64,000 nt of DNA, taken from the NCBI RefSeq assembly GCF_964199755.1, contig NC_133897.1:58414442-58478441 (forward strand). Reading direction: 5' to 3'. The position numbers and the translations under genes are program-made. This document shows, in pieces, positions 1-13,819 of the stretch. The first letter of the stretch is position 1. Every line of letters starts with the position of its first letter. This DNA comes from Larus michahellis (taxonomy: Eukaryota; Chordata; Aves; Charadriiformes; Laridae). The notes below the pieces were generated by a model, which made no database searches, was not told where the DNA came from, and saw only the letters and a program-made list of their open reading frames with translations.

Positions 1-1668
1 CCCTCATCACCCTCCCATCCTGTAACTGCAATGTCTACACCTAACCGTGCAAAACCCTAGAGCATCAGGACAGTGCTAGAGAACACATAGCTGGGAGAGT
101 GTTTGGAGAGAAATTTCCCTAGAGAGGCTTTATCAGCCTTGGGTCTCATCCATGCTGTCTGTCTCGCAAGTTCTTAACCACGTTCCAGGGGGAGAGCGTG
201 CCTCAAGATAACCTCTTTGCTCCTCTGGGATGAGTGGAAACTGCCTGGTGGTTCCTTGGTGGTTTATCCATTAATGGAAAAAACATGACCCGGTCAGTAA
301 AAAAATCTGACCGATGCTCAGAAAGGTCTGTTTGTACACTAGCAGCTACCAACGAAGGAACCTAGGCAAATGTAGCTGTTCAGGGTACATTTTTCACCCT
401 GGCAGCACAGACTTAGCTGTTCTTCCTGGTTTTGTGGTTCTGAGCAAGCAACGAAGAGCAGCCTGAAATTTTTTATTTAGTGTTATTTGTGTGAAGACTC
501 TCTCTGGAGTCTTGTAGTGGCTTAACAGATGGAGCCAGGGCAGAGATTCATATTGTGATGCTTATTTATTAATGCAGCTTTTCCTGAGACAGGGGAAAAA
601 ATATGTTTTTGTAGGAAACCTTTTCCCCTTCCCCGGAATGGAAAAAGAATGACATCTGGACATCTCCTATTCAGCTGTGCTTGGGATGGATATTTTCCCC
701 ATACATGCATTTCTGAATGTCATGATGATCTGATTGTTTAGAAGTAGCTCCGGTAGCCAGTTTCTTTTTCCCACAGAAAGAAGTTGTAATGAAATAGCAG
801 TTATATTGTATGCTAGTGCCCTGTTTCTTGATCTCAAGAAACTTCTGCTCTCATTTATCTACCCCCAAAAATATAGAAAAACACAGAAGAGTAAAAATTT
901 ACCGGGGCAGCTCATGTTCAATGGGTGCAATAATAGGCTGTTGTTGACTCTGTTGTTTGTAAGACTGGGTTATGAAGTATTGGGAAGATTTAGATAGGCA
1001 AGGGATCCAAATTATGGTGTTTATTTCTTCATGCCTATTTTACTAAGAGGCAGAAAAAAGGACCATTGCTGGAGGAGCCCCTCTGAACTCTCTCTTCCAC
1101 GCATCAGTCTCTGTGAAAAAGATGGAAATGTCTTCTTTGGCTCTTTTTCCCAGGCAAATATCCCTCCTTCGGACTGATATTCTGCATCAGTGAGATTTAA
1201 AATAAGCCAGAGGGGCAAAGGCCCGGAGTCAGGGGAGACTGGAAGAGTAGGGAATAGGAATGAAGGACTTGACAGAGAGGCTGCATTTATGGGAAAGATC
1301 AGATGAAAGGCAAACCTGGAGAATGTTGATATTTCACTCCCCTTGGGGCCTAATTTACCAGCTTGGTACCCCTGTAGAAAGAAAATGATTAATCGGGAGC
1401 ATGGTATCTAGCAGTTCCCACAGAGCACAAATCCTGGACTAATGGCAGGACCAGTGGCTTGACTTCTCTTTGCAAAGATAAGCAACAATCAGTTTACCAG
1501 CCCCCACAATTTCTGGCCTGTGGAATGGTATCACTTTGGTATCCAATGCCAAGAGAACTGGCAGGGTTTAGGGAACGTAGAAATGCTCATTAGTCATGAT
1601 TTCTTCCTACTGTTTTGTGCTGTGCATCCTCAGTTGAGACTATGGGCCAGCATGGCCCTGAAAAGAGA

Positions 1669-1699
1669 AGTTTACCACACCCCAAAAGTGTGGTAAACT
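1669..1699. repeat. Perfect inverted repeat, 12-bp arms and 7-nt loop
   Basis: The left arm AGTTTACCACAC (1669-1680) is the exact reverse complement of the right arm (1688-1699), with the loop CCCAAAA between them. Twelve uninterrupted pairs around a short loop are unusual in ordinary sequence. The stem is too short for a typical pre-miRNA, and no larger element can be delimited around it. It could be a MITE core, a cruciform-forming site or chance. Confidence 0.8.
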
Positions 1700-1950
1700 G
1701 CCTTGAAACCAGCAATGGTCCAGGAAAGCGGGGGAGGCTAATACTGCGCTGATGAGAGAACTGTCTCTGTGTTAGCCCCAGCCACAGAATTATCCTCAGA
1801 TTTCCCCTTCCTTCAGTCCCTGTAGCCAGGGTGACACGAAGCCGTTGTGTTTCCCACTGCGTGCAGAGAGGCAGTTGTGGCCGATTCTGCCGGATCAAGA
1901 TTGAGCTATGCTGATCGTTGCTTCTTCGACACCCAGGCTGAATTTCTCCA

Positions 1951-1998
1951 CTTTTTTTCTCTCTCTCTCTCTTTTTTTTTTTTTTTTTTTTTTTTTTT
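1951..1998. repeat. Pyrimidine microsatellite, CT repeat then T27
   Basis: A CT-repeat stretch runs directly into 27 consecutive T residues (1972-1998). Its translation gives the phenylalanine runs seen in overlapping frames, which are therefore not genes. It could be a decayed retroelement tail read in reverse, but no element body is recognisable beside it. Confidence 0.9.
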
Positions 1999-3063
1999 GT
2001 GGCCAGGAATCCTCACAGTTAGTTCAGGGAAGGATGACTGCTGAACTAGGGTCTCACCCTAGCCTCACCACCTTGTCCTCTGGCGTCTCCGTTTCCTCTA
2101 CTGTTCCTGCAACCGACGTCTCTTCCATTGTCCCTCATGTACCCCTTTTCTCTCCGCTGCGTATTGCCACTTCCTGGTGCTGTCAGGCTAGAGAGAAGCA
2201 GCATGTTTGGGAGAAGAGAAGGTGCCTTTGCTTTCCCAGCCCGGCTTGCCATGCCTGCAGGTCAGTCGTAGTCTCTGGAAGGAGGAATGAGAGGAAGGAT
2301 AGCACTACTGAGACATCCTAGCAAAGAACAAAATCAGTCTTCAATCTCATCGGCACGTGGCAATGCAGGAAATGACTAATTAGAGAAAAACAAGTCTTTC
2401 AACTTGTTTTACATATGTAGTCTATGGCAAACTCTTGATGGCAGAATCAAAAAATTGCGTTTTCATATTACAGTTTATTTGTTTTCTGGGGCTTGGTTTT
2501 GCGGATTGCTGAATAGGGTTTGCATTTGTGCATTTGCGTTTAAATGACTGAAATGAGCATGTCTCCTAATTCTTATCAATTACAGTTTCTTGGCTCTGAG
2601 GGTAACCTGTAGCCTTCAGAGATACCCACAGTAACGTGGCTTGATTCTGGCATATGTATTACCTTGCGTGCTCCTCCAAAGCAGTGAAAGGGTGATCAGA
2701 AGTGACAGGAACAGCACAGACAGTTTTGCAGGGTCTGAAAAATGGATTTAACTGAAGATAGTAAAATCACTCAAACAAATCAAGTCCCTATTTGTCCTAA
2801 TTTTGCACACACATGCAGGCCTGTCCCCCTGTGTCCCACTGATCCAGAACACCAGCCCGAATGCTCAGAAACCACATAAATGGTCCATAGCCCTCTGTGC
2901 ACTTCCAAAGGGGCCAGGCAGGGTAGGGCTGATCTCAGTGGCCTTCTCTGTGTTCCTCTGTGAGAAAGCCGAAGCCCAAGACTTCAAGTCTCAGCTGAGC
3001 GTTAAAGGAGAAGCTGCTGCCTGAGCATCTGCACACCATTCATGGTGTCGACAAACGCGTGCG

Positions 3064-3078
3064 CACACACACACACAC
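3064..3078. repeat. Short CA microsatellite
   Basis: About 7.5 CA units follow an alternating purine-pyrimidine start (GCGTGCGC). It is too short to be expected to be highly polymorphic. Confidence 0.85.
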
Positions 3079-4358
3079 TTACTCCCAGGCGTGCTTCCTC
3101 CTTCTTCAGGCTCCACCCTAGGTTTCCTGCAGCAGCGTCTCAGGCATCAGATGTCATAAAGCAATTAATTTAATTGGAAGGTACAGCAGCAAGAACAGCC
3201 TGGGCTGGGCACCTCCAAAGACAAGGTCCCTGAACAAAGAAATCCCTGGGCAATTATACCCTCGTGATCTCTACACCCTCCCCTCACCCACTCTTCATGT
3301 GCTGTCCACGTGTCTTTTAGTCCAATGGTGATTTTTGGTCTGGGGTCTTCTAACATCTGATTGGATTCTTTTTCTGTGTCCAGGCAGGCAGGCTCTTATC
3401 TTGTTGATTTGCAGTTTCAGCTGAGGGTTGGAGCCTCCTTATCTTCTGGTTTACACTCCTTGTGCACCTGCGCTCGCTGGCAGAACATGGAGAACCAAAG
3501 ACTCCCAGACTTGGGAGAAACACTACCGAAACATCAGTGTGATATCAAAACACTTTTCCATACTAAAAGACTAAACACAACACTGTGCCAGCTGCTGGGA
3601 AAATTACTAAGAAGAATAACTCTCTCACGGCCTAAAGGCTTCAGCAAATCTAGCTACTCATGCTAAGTAAAGCTAAGCAAACAGCACAAATCACACCATA
3701 TTATAATCCTGAGTAATTTATTCTAATTAAAACTCACTTATTTACGCTAAACAATTACTATCCCTCAACACCAAGTAAGGTGTTATTTGGACAATTTCGT
3801 ATCAGGATGTAAAGCCTTCACTTTCCTGTGCAGGTGGGGATTTGCTTCTGTCTGTCTCAGCTTCTACCCATCCCTGGTATAAATGAAGGAGGTCCTGGAC
3901 ATTTTACAGTGGTGAGGTGTGTATTTTTGCAGGTTTTAAATGAAATAGACTTGACCCTATCAGCAGGATAGCACTAACTCAGTTATTCAGGGATCTGCAG
4001 GCACACAGCATAACTCAGAGGAGGGAAAGACATGCATAATGCAAATCATAAAAGATTTAGGCCAAAAGAACAGATCTGGTGTGTTAATCTTTGAAGAACA
4101 CATAAGGAGATCTCTGTTGAGACCAAGGGAAGGCTGAGAGAGCACTGGATTTGCTGAGGCCCGACCCAGCTCTGCATCAGGTGTCTCAGGGACACTGTGC
4201 CACAGGTGCAGGCAGTCAGGGAGAACTGGTGATGCACCAGCCAGAAAAACCACCGGATGGTCCAGAACAGACCCTGAGGACAAAGGCCATTGCTAAGGCA
4301 TATAGTGAGAAAAGGCCAATAGTGTACTGATCGTTCTTCTCCTCCCATGCCCTGCAGC

Positions 4359-4382
4359 ATCTCACTGTAAATCTCACTGTAA
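4359..4382. repeat. 12-bp perfect direct duplication
   Basis: The unit ATCTCACTGTAA occurs twice head to tail (4359-4370 and 4371-4382) with no mismatch. A local duplication or replication slippage is the simplest reading. Confidence 0.8.
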
Positions 4383-7300
4383 TTGCTTATCCTACAGGTA
4401 AATATTATACAATTGGGTCTGCAGCATCCTGAAACCTAAGGGTATTGATGACAAACAGCATCCATGTAGAAATAAGTGGCTTTGCAAAGAGGAACAATAC
4501 CTGTCTTGTGCCTATGCTCAGCAATGCAGATTTTGTCTGAAAGCCTGGCGTTCTTCCATGCTCAGCAGCCTGTAATTCTTTTGGAATAATTTTCTCCTCC
4601 TTTCTAGGATATGAATATAAACGACATTTCTTGCTTCGGGGCATTTGGACAGGCTCCATATAGATTCAACACACAAATTCATTGTAAACAATATGTTTGC
4701 CAAAGCTCATTCATGGATGTTCCTCTTGATTGTACCTGGCCTTTCTCTGTTTCATGTTAGGAGCGTTCACAGAGGAGCGTGTGCCCCGTAGCAAGCTGAG
4801 GACCAAGCTGCAGAACAGCCTGGCAATTCCTGTGGTAGCACTCTTACAAAGTTCCAGCAAACTCTAACAAGCACCACAAAAGAAACTCAGAACTTTCCCT
4901 AGTTTTTTTATCATATTCTTTGAAATAACCAATGCCTTTCTTAGCTTTATCAGTTTTTCTTTCTATCAATCAGCACAAGCCTGAGGATGAAACCAGCCAA
5001 AAGCAACAGAAGTCTTTTAAGGGCCTCCTTAATTATTTCCATCAAATTTAAAAACAAGCAAACAAAATAGTGTTGAGGCCTAAAAATAGGAAAGCTGTGA
5101 GAATTAGAACATGCTTTAGGGCATATTCTGTGAGCATTCTTGACAGGGAAAATAAAGGAGAAAATAAAATACTAACTCATCTAGTCAATACAAGCTGTTT
5201 AAACTACAGTACTTTTCTCTTTCAGCTGCTTTGGAAGACAATTATTTTCCTCACTTTCACAGTTGATCTTTTTACCTAAGCTATCTCTTGGATACTTTTG
5301 TGTAACAGCAAAAAAAAAAAATATCCCAATACACTAAATTGTTGTTAGAGCATGATTATACGTGTAGGACAGCATGTAACTGAACAGCCTCTATGCCTCC
5401 CCTGTCTTCATCTAAGACTTTATTCTGAGTTGACGATGTCATTATTGGCCAGATAATTGCCCAGAATCAAATAGAAGTTGTTCTGTGAGCAGCAGAGCTA
5501 ATGAAGCCTGGTTTGCCACATTCTTTGTGCCTTATGTCCCTTAATTCCCTTTTCCGCATGGAAAGCTGGTTGTAAAATGCCTTCCACGGGAGATACCAAG
5601 TGTGCTGTGATCTGTAGTGTCTCTCTCTCTAGCTACCCGTTTTCCACAGAACCTGCAGGACTCCAGATAGGTCTGAGATTATTTCCTCTCCTTTTCAATG
5701 GGATTGAAATGTGTCAATCCCCTCCAAAAGTGTTAGGGTTACCAGGAACCACTAAGTAGCAGCTCATCCCCAGATGAGCACATTCCTCGTCAAATTAGGG
5801 CTACTGGTGGTGAAAAGTGCTAGCCTGGCACCATCTCAGAAGAAATGTGGTTAGACAGAGAGCTGGGTGTGCCCTGACGGAGGAGCAGTGAGAAAAGAAG
5901 CTTCCTCAGCTTTCATTGTGGTGGAAAGCTAGGAAAACATGTGGGCTCCTCGAAGGAAGTTGCCAACTGGAGAAGAATAGCAACTAAATGGGAGAAACAT
6001 TTGTGCTTGTGTGAGAACAACATGATAAGAGATGGATTGGGACTCTAGCTGGCAGATGGTAATGGACTGTGCTTATTATTACCGGAGCAGGCATCCAACC
6101 CAAAGGCCTTCTGCCCAACGGGGCTGAGCTGAAGAAGCAACAAATGATTGCCTGTGCCTCAGCGTAGCTACCAGCATGGTGGTGCCTGTGCTACTTCACG
6201 TGAAAAACTACCCCTACGCTTAGATGGTTTGTTGGGTCCAAAGCTTGTAAGCCAGTTAAAGGAGCCACCCGAAGGGAAGAAGGCCCTGGGGTGCAAAAGC
6301 CCCAGCATCGTGGTCCTTGGATTGTTGTCACTAGCTTGTTGTCACTTTGCTGCTGTGTTGCAAAGAACAAGACTGGTTATTTATGTCCCAAATAACTGTG
6401 TGGGTTTTCATTCATAACAGCAAGGATGGCATACTCCGTGGCTCAGATTTATTTTTTTTTTTTAACACTGAATTAAAATTATGTGCAGGGTGAAAGCTCT
6501 CATAATTTCTAGCAGATGTGAAATTTCAGTAGTAAGAAGATTAAGAGATTCAAATTAATCTAAAAACATGAGCAATAAATTAATCTGGGAAAAAAATACC
6601 AACTGGCTGGAAATAACAAAAATCAGAGGGAAAATAAACCTACTGGTTAATTTAGGGTTTGGGTTTTTTTTTTAAGCGAGAGAGAATTAACTTGTTGTGA
6701 ATTTATTTTTCTGGGTTGTAACGCTTTTAGGAAGACACACCAGCAGAGCTTAGTGTGGGGAAGCGTAAACAGTTGCCCGCTCATTTCTTCTTTTTGTGAG
6801 TATTAAAGGGTTACTTGGAGACACGGTGCAGCTGTCAACACCACAGCCAGCGATAGGGCTGCTGGCTCCTTTCTGAGGCCTCAGGCATGAGTAACACCTG
6901 CAGATTTTGGAGCAGGAGAAAGTGGCTGTGGGGACACATCGGTAGTATAATGTTCTACTTCCAACGCAAGCGTTAGTGAGAAAACGAAGGACGCAGAAGA
7001 GAGGAAGATAAAGAGGCTGTCCTAGGGTTTCACCAATCTGTAAGGAAATAAATGCATCTGGCTTATTTAATATAAAAAAGCACAAAACAATACAAGACAA
7101 GAGAAGGGAATTATGATCAGGGCAGGACATGGGGGTTACAAGGGGGTGCTTTCATGGGGATGGGGAAGTCCTTGTCTCACTCAGGGTTACTGCAGTGATG
7201 CTTGGCTTCTTCAGGTTGGGTTTTAGGATCTAGCTGTGAAGTAGGTGGCTGAGGTTTAAAATAGCAGTCTGGCTTCTCCAGAAGTCTGGCACCTGGCTAC

Positions 7301-10300
7301 AGCAAAGGGGAAGGGAATCTGTCCACATCAGCTATATGTCACTGATATCAAGTGAGCTCATTTAAAGCCAGAAGAGTAATTCAGCTTAAGGGGCTGAGAC
7401 AGAAGGTTGCAGCCTTCATATGACTTGACTGAAGCAGAAAACACTTTTTAAAAATGACAGCACTTTTTATAAGCAAGAATGCTTATAAATCCCCATGGAC
7501 TTTGAGGATCAATCTCTGCAATCCTCTCTATTAGAGGCCACCTGAGAAGTCTGAGGTGCGTTGACCAGGTGGTAAACACAGGGCAGGCAGAGATCCAATG
7601 GAGGTAGAAATGATCAATTTACAGGATTCAGAAATCCATAAATTTCTTTTAAAGTTAGAATAAAAGGAAATAATTAATTTTCCAGTCACTACACGGGTTT
7701 TCCTGTCTGGGAATAAATCCCAGGTCTTCCCGGCAGCCAGGAGCCGGCTATGCAGCTGTGCCGCTGCCAGGGGCAAAGAGGATGCGGGGGAGGAGATGAA
7801 AGCACGGACACTGAGCTTTGCTAGTGGTGGAAGGGGTGGGCAATGTAAAATGTTCATAAAAGGAAAAACATCGGGTTGGGTCTGAATTTGTCAGGCATCA
7901 AAGCCCAGTGGTAAGAGAGATCTTTGCTAAACCTCTCCCTCGGGGAAGTTAATGCTGAGTCACATATGTAACAGATAAACCATGGGATTATATACCATGT
8001 AAGCATGCCAGGTAAATCCTTAACGCCACCCTGGAACAAAGAACTCCGAAGACAGCAATAAAGAAAGGAGCAATAGGTGCAGTAATTGGTATCCTGAAGA
8101 CCTAAGCCCGTATGAAAGATTTGCAGAAATCAGTACAGTATTTTGGGTGTATTGTGTCGGTGAGGCGCGGTCATGTTTACAAACAAATCGAAGCTTTTTT
8201 GTTGTTGAAATTACTTCCCACTGAGATTTTTTCACATGTGGGCTATCCAAAGCTTCTATTAGCTTGAATAACAGGAGACTCAGTAAAAAAGCTAAATATC
8301 TCATTTATTATCTCTTCGCACACCAGACAGTTCCTTAAAATCCTTAAAGGTAAGTTTAGGATCTTGTGGCTAAACTCTGAGAATCCAGGTCACAAGGGCA
8401 AGTGGCATTTCAGCATTTCGAAATACGTACGCTGAAATCCACTTGGTCTTCTGGTGTCCTTAAAGATAGCTGGGGAAGTACTTCTAGACCTCAAGTTGCC
8501 TTTTTTTATCTTTTATCAAAAAGTGTGACATTTTTAATGCATTTATGAACAAGAAATCCTGAGCACTCTTCTCCTGGAAGTGTAAAGTAATCATTTAGAA
8601 TTGAGTTTCCTCCTCACACAGGAAAAATAATCCTGGGGAAAATGTATCTTATTTATTTAGTTGAAAGGCAGCGCAAAAACTCTTTGGCACCTGCAGAGCC
8701 TTTGGTAAAGTACTGAAATCTCCAAATCAAGGACCTTTAGTTATTTTCTCTTGGTGTTTATTTACACGGTTCTTATAAATCACCACAGTAAGAAAAGCCG
8801 CAATGCCACGAAATGATGTGTTCTCACCCCGTGGGCCAGTTGCCGTATATTGCTTACCTCGACTTCAATACAAAGGACACATTTAGGATGCTTATTGTTG
8901 TGGAGCCTTATTTTTGATCTCCCATGTATGCTACCTAGCTATTACATCAATCAGAGTTTTCTCCTGAAAAATAATCCTCTTTAAAGATTTTATTCTAACC
9001 TTGAAAATAACAGGCTAGACTTAAGTTACATCCGTGCTGGAGAGGTGGGCTCTACCGATGCTTTGGCATCGGCAACCTGTTTGACCACGAGCCTGTGTGC
9101 AACCACGCTCAAGCCGGTGAGAGTGTGCATCAGTAATGGCAGAGGGAACCTCACGAGTGGGAATAAGACGTGGGAAATGATACAGGATGCACAAATCCTA
9201 TATCAGCTTACATGTGCTAAGCTGGCACTTATAAACAAATCAAGCTCCTTGCTTGTGGTATTAAGACCCTAACAGAAACGATCATGTTCCTGTTTTACAA
9301 TGGAACTACAACTGAATCGCAGTTGTGAGTTGAACGTATTTATATACTAAAAACATATGAATGCTTTTTTTTTTTTTAAAGGGTATTGACCCTCCACTCC
9401 GCTTCCTTCTCTGTCTTATCCATTTTCTTTGACTCTTGCTCTATTTTTGCCTCTCCATAGTTTGCAGGTGCTTTCTTTCTAGCGTGTTATCTATCACAAA
9501 CTCCAGAACAGATTTCATCAGTGTCCTTCCTCCCATTCTCTATTTTAGATGATAAAAAAAATTAATCCTATTTCCCTTAGTGTTCCCATTTGAGACCTGC
9601 AGTGGAAAGCAGAAATGACAAGCTACTCAAGCCACAGGGAAAGCACTGTTCAGAGCACATCGCCGTCCTGTGTTACTGTGCTGGAGAGGCATGCCATGTT
9701 TTCTGAAGAGGTTTTATTTTGTATATCATTCTTACTTGCTTGCAGCGTGCTATTTTGCAGTCATCTGGGGCTCTTCCTTGCTGATATGAACAATGTATAA
9801 CAGCAGCAAAAATATTTTTCAAGCATTTAGATACTACCAAAGATTATAAATGACAGGGGATCTCTGCCCCAAAATGTAAATCCAGATGTTGACCCTTCTA
9901 ATGCTTTGGTTCAGCTCATTAAAAATAGATACTCATCATAGTAGCCTGGAATTTATCAAAGAAAGATTTTCCTTTTCCTGCATATGTTTTAATTCAAGTT
10001 GTGGATTTAAATATACTTTTTCATTAATTACCAAAGTTCTGTAAGATTTTTTTCCCCTGCCTTATGCTCTACTTAGTATAGCATAGCTAATTAACAGCCA
10101 ATTGCAGGAAGAAAGTAAGCTCCCTCATGCTCAAGTTCATCTGGAAGCAGCGTCTGATCTGCTAAATTTTTGTTCTGTTGACATGAGAATTACCAAAAGC
10201 CAGTTTTGCTCCTGTATCACAGACTGCGTTTGTTATGCTGGCAGCCAAAGGAAACATTTTAGGTGTAAATTGAGTTGTTTAACTGAGAAGCTGCTAACAT

Positions 10301-12168
10301 AATAAATATGGAACTTTGTGTCACCATTTATGCAATTATTTATCAAAAGTTGTTTGCTCCTTATGGCTCCTAAAAGACAGTACAACATTTTGTATTAAAC
10401 AGTTTAGCTAGAAATCCTATAGAAAGATCTTCCAAGTGTTAAGATTGATTGGTATCAGTCCTTTCGAAGTTAAAGCTGGCAGGCTGGGGAAGCGGAGTTA
10501 GGCTGCCGCTGAGACCTTTTTGGAAAGTTCATCCTATATCGCATGTTGTCTTCAACAACACGGCCAGTTCCTGTTAAGAAACTTTTTGCATCAGGTAATG
10601 CCTAAACCTGGATCCTCCAGCTTTTTCTCCTTGATAATGAGCTGATAAAAGCAGAGCCTGCTCTCTCATGGGCAGCTGTAGGGCTTCTTTGGCCAAAGGA
10701 GCCTCAGTGTTTGCACCTGAGTTTTGCCGGGAATTAATATGGCCTTGAACAACACAGCAAGAGCAACCTGCAGAGCAGCTAGAAAAGCAAGTATATACTA
10801 TTTGCAATTGCAAAAAAAAGAAAAATACTGTGGTGGATATAGTTTTGAATTCTTCAGGTGTGATCTGTGTTGTTTTGTTTAGTTTCATTGAGGAGGTCGT
10901 GCCTGTTTCTGCTGGAACAAGAGCATTGTGCCTGGTGGTGGGGTCTGCAGAGCTTCCTGCTTGGCACAGGACTTTGTCTTGCCATCAGGGTGGTAATGGT
11001 TTCAGAATCCTGCTTTGTCCTGTTTGCCATCAAATCTATGGATGAGTGGGTAGGAACTGGGCCTACAGCAAACTTCTTAAAGGTGGTTGTGTATTTGCAT
11101 GGAAAAGATGGAAGAAAAGAGTGGATACCTCACTACGGGAACTGGACTTCAGTCTCTTCTGATCAGGGCTTGGGGGACATGCTCACTGCCATAATCTGCA
11201 AATAAAATGTAGCCTAGGTGAGGGAAAGCTCAGGCAAACTTTTCCTTCCATGTGCAGTGCTGTTAGTCTGGAAACTGAGGGCTTTACTCCACCTGTTTTT
11301 ATCGAGTAAAACAAGATAATTTTTAAAAAAAGGAAAGGATTGCTTAAAAGGTTGAAACACTTCTATGATTATCCCACTAGGCATAATGTAATAATAATAT
11401 TGCTTACCAGAAATACTTTCCCTTTTAATGCAAGCAAAACACCTGTCAAATTCTGTGTAGCACCTTATACAAACACTTACGAAATTGTCAATAAGACAAG
11501 GAGTGTGAGGAGAATAAGAAAATGCACGTGTAAGGTAGGTAGGGCTTGTATTGCAGCAGGAGAAGCTGGAAGGATGGGAGGGGAGGTGGGAACGCTAGAA
11601 ATCTAGGGTTACAGAGAGGCAGACAGCGATTGATTGAATATGGTGTGATTGTGGCTGATTGATTAAATGCTGTGAGAGCGGAGCTGGCATGCAAATGGAA
11701 GAAACCCCTGCTATGGAAGGTACAGCCAAAGAAAGAGCTGCCAGCTGTACGTGGACTGGAAAAAGAAGGTTTCTCAAGCTAAAGACATGCCTTTCTCAAC
11801 AACAGTGAGTTTGGAGGGGAATGAAGTATAAAGATGTACTACTAAAGCTACGGCTTTTAACAGAGGAACCTAAGATTAGTGTCACAAACAACTTGAAATG
11901 GGAATTAGTTCTGACAAGCTTACCAAACCGCCTGCTAGTAGCCTGGTGATTTTTTGATTTATTTTTTTTTTAAGGAAGATAACATTTGGGTTTCAGGCTA
12001 AAATGCTTGGAATTAAGAGAGAATTAAGTGTCCTATGTGGAAAAAAGGAGCTGTCACTAGCAGGAGGTGAGGAGACAGCTCTGGCTGAAGCTACCCATGG
12101 AAGGCCCAACACTGGAATATCCCTGTCTTCACAAAGGCCTTGGCAAAAGGCTTCAAAAAGAAAAAGGC

Positions 12169-12180
12169 GGGGGGGGGGGG
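12169..12180. repeat. G12 homopolymer
   Basis: Twelve consecutive G residues follow an A-rich purine stretch. Runs of this kind are prone to sequencing and assembly length errors, so the exact length is uncertain. Confidence 0.85.
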
Positions 12181-13255
12181 CAGTCTGGCTCGGGATATTC
12201 TATGGACTCCAGAAAAAAATGTGTGATTTCACATTATTTATCAGTTAGATCTTAGCGCTTAGGAGTTTTGGCAGCACTTCTAGGAAAAGCTGCAGTGTAG
12301 AGCAGCTGGCCCAGGGTTGGGGTGGCCCTGTTTGCCACCCAGCCGAGATGCAAAAATAGAGATGCTTGACAGAAAAGCGTTTCTCGGATAAAAAGGTGTG
12401 TCAATGCTCCCTGGGACCATATGTGTATAAAGAGGTACGGTATCCCTATATGTCACTAACGTGAGGATTCACAGTATGCTACTGAAAATGGAAGGAGATG
12501 TAGCAGCAGCAAAGCTCTTGACTTCCAAGGGTCCAGGAGGCAGCGGACAATGAAAATGCCCTACGTCAAGCTTAATGTAAATGAGCATGATTTTATAACA
12601 TGGCGGCAAAAAGCAAAGCTGAAGCAGCCTTCTTTTTAGGGTAACTTGTCCAAAGGTATTTAGAGGTAATGGTAATTAGGTGGAAATTGGATCCAAACAT
12701 GCTGGATGCAAGGAATATTTAGAAGAAAAATGCTGAGCTGTATTTAGTACAGTCACACACTGACGAACTCATTTTTGAATTCCTCAAATCTGTGTGTGTG
12801 GTATATGCGCTGCGAAAGCCTGGCAAAAAAGCACTTGGATAAATTGTAAAAACAGAGCATAATTTCATCTGTGAAATTTATGAAAAGGGCTGCACCGATT
12901 GCAGGTACTCCAAAGAGTGATGGCAGCTTAAGGAGCTGTGGGTGCAATAAAGCCACCATAAATCCCAGCTGAAATGAATCAATGTCTTGTTCCTAAATAT
13001 ATTCATTTGCAAAACTTGGAGGCTGGGTAGAGCTTACTAAACTATGCTCACTTTGTCTGTCTTGGGAGTGGGTACTGGAACTAGAGCTGAATACATTTCT
13101 AACAATGAATGTACGTGAAAGACTATTTCGGTGTGAGCAATTACCCTACAGCATAGTCGGTGCATTTGCTGTATGTCTAAGAATAATGGATTAATGACTT
13201 CCAGGATAAATGTTGCTGCCTGGTGTTTTATGGCATAGGAGTAAAGAGTAAGAAG

Positions 13256-13272
13256 AAAAAAAAAAAAAAAAA
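13256..13272. repeat. A17 homopolymer
   Basis: Seventeen consecutive A residues end a purine-rich stretch. No SINE or LINE body is recognisable immediately upstream, so I do not call it a retroposon tail. Confidence 0.85.
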
Positions 13273-13760
13273 GGTGGAGTGCTTATAGAACTGAGACAGA
13301 AGGCCTGCATTCTGCCTCATCTCGGGAAAATATAAAGTAGGTGTGGAAAGAAAAAGAAAACAGGATTTTTGAAGTAGCAGTGCTGTTGTAGGGAAGAGTA
13401 AGCAGTTGTACCAGGTGGCGGTTGTTGGATATTCTTTCTGGCCAGAAATGGTACGTACTACAAAGCAACTTCTCCTGTAAAATTAGCTGAAGCAGTATGA
13501 GTTTTGGATTGCCAGCACACCTGCTTTTGGATGAAGTTCTACAACATACCTTTGAAGTGTGACAGATACTTGTATGGCAGGACATATTTAAATTGGCCTC
13601 ACGTCAGATGACAGAGTACACTGCATGGGCTCTGAGAAGGGCATTATGCAAAAGTGATAGGGAATCCATCAGTCCCAGAGGCTATTCCAGCAAAGAGATG
13701 CTTATACAGTGGGAAAGAGTTTGACTTAGTGACGGACTCAAGGTGAAAATGGCAAATAGC

Positions 13761-13819
13761 ACACAAAAAAACCCACAAAAAACCAACCAAACAAAAAAAA
13801 AACACAACAAAAAAAAAAA
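13761..13819. repeat. A/C-rich low-complexity tract
   Basis: About 59 bases are almost entirely A and C, in blocks such as ACCCACAAAAAACC and ACACAACAAAAAAA. It is the strand complement of the G/T-rich tracts found at several places in the 46-56 kb interval, and gives poly-F/V translation on the minus strand. Confidence 0.85.

Larger units (their letters stand above)
1..12000. other. Gene-poor intergenic DNA, first block
   Basis: No exon, RNA gene or intact mobile element is recognisable here. The open frames are 60-140 codons, lack family motifs and often translate homopolymer tracts. The block holds a pyrimidine tract near 1.95 kb, a short CA repeat at 3.06 kb, a perfect 12-bp-stem inverted repeat at 1.67 kb, a 12-bp direct duplication at 4.36 kb and several A or T runs. 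A moderately complex AT-rich stretch at about 2340-2600 could be a conserved non-coding element, but this is only an impression. I read the block as distal upstream or intergenic sequence relative to the gene start at 35 kb. Confidence 0.6.

Noticed and set aside
1908..2321. 137-codon plus-strand open frame
   Set aside because: It runs through the CT/T27 tract (poly-Phe) and has no family similarity.
5860..6300. Possible endogenous retroviral LTR
   Set aside because: Some purine-rich texture is suggestive, but there are no TG...CA ends, primer-binding site, polyadenylation layout or internal retroviral frames.
10830..11205. 112-codon plus-strand frame with hydrophobic start
   Set aside because: The N-terminal hydrophobic stretch looks signal-like, but two overlapping frames are equally open and no conserved family is recognised.
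13761..13819. Tail of a retroposon
   Set aside because: The A/C-rich tract has no recognisable SINE or LINE body on either side and looks like avian low-complexity sequence.
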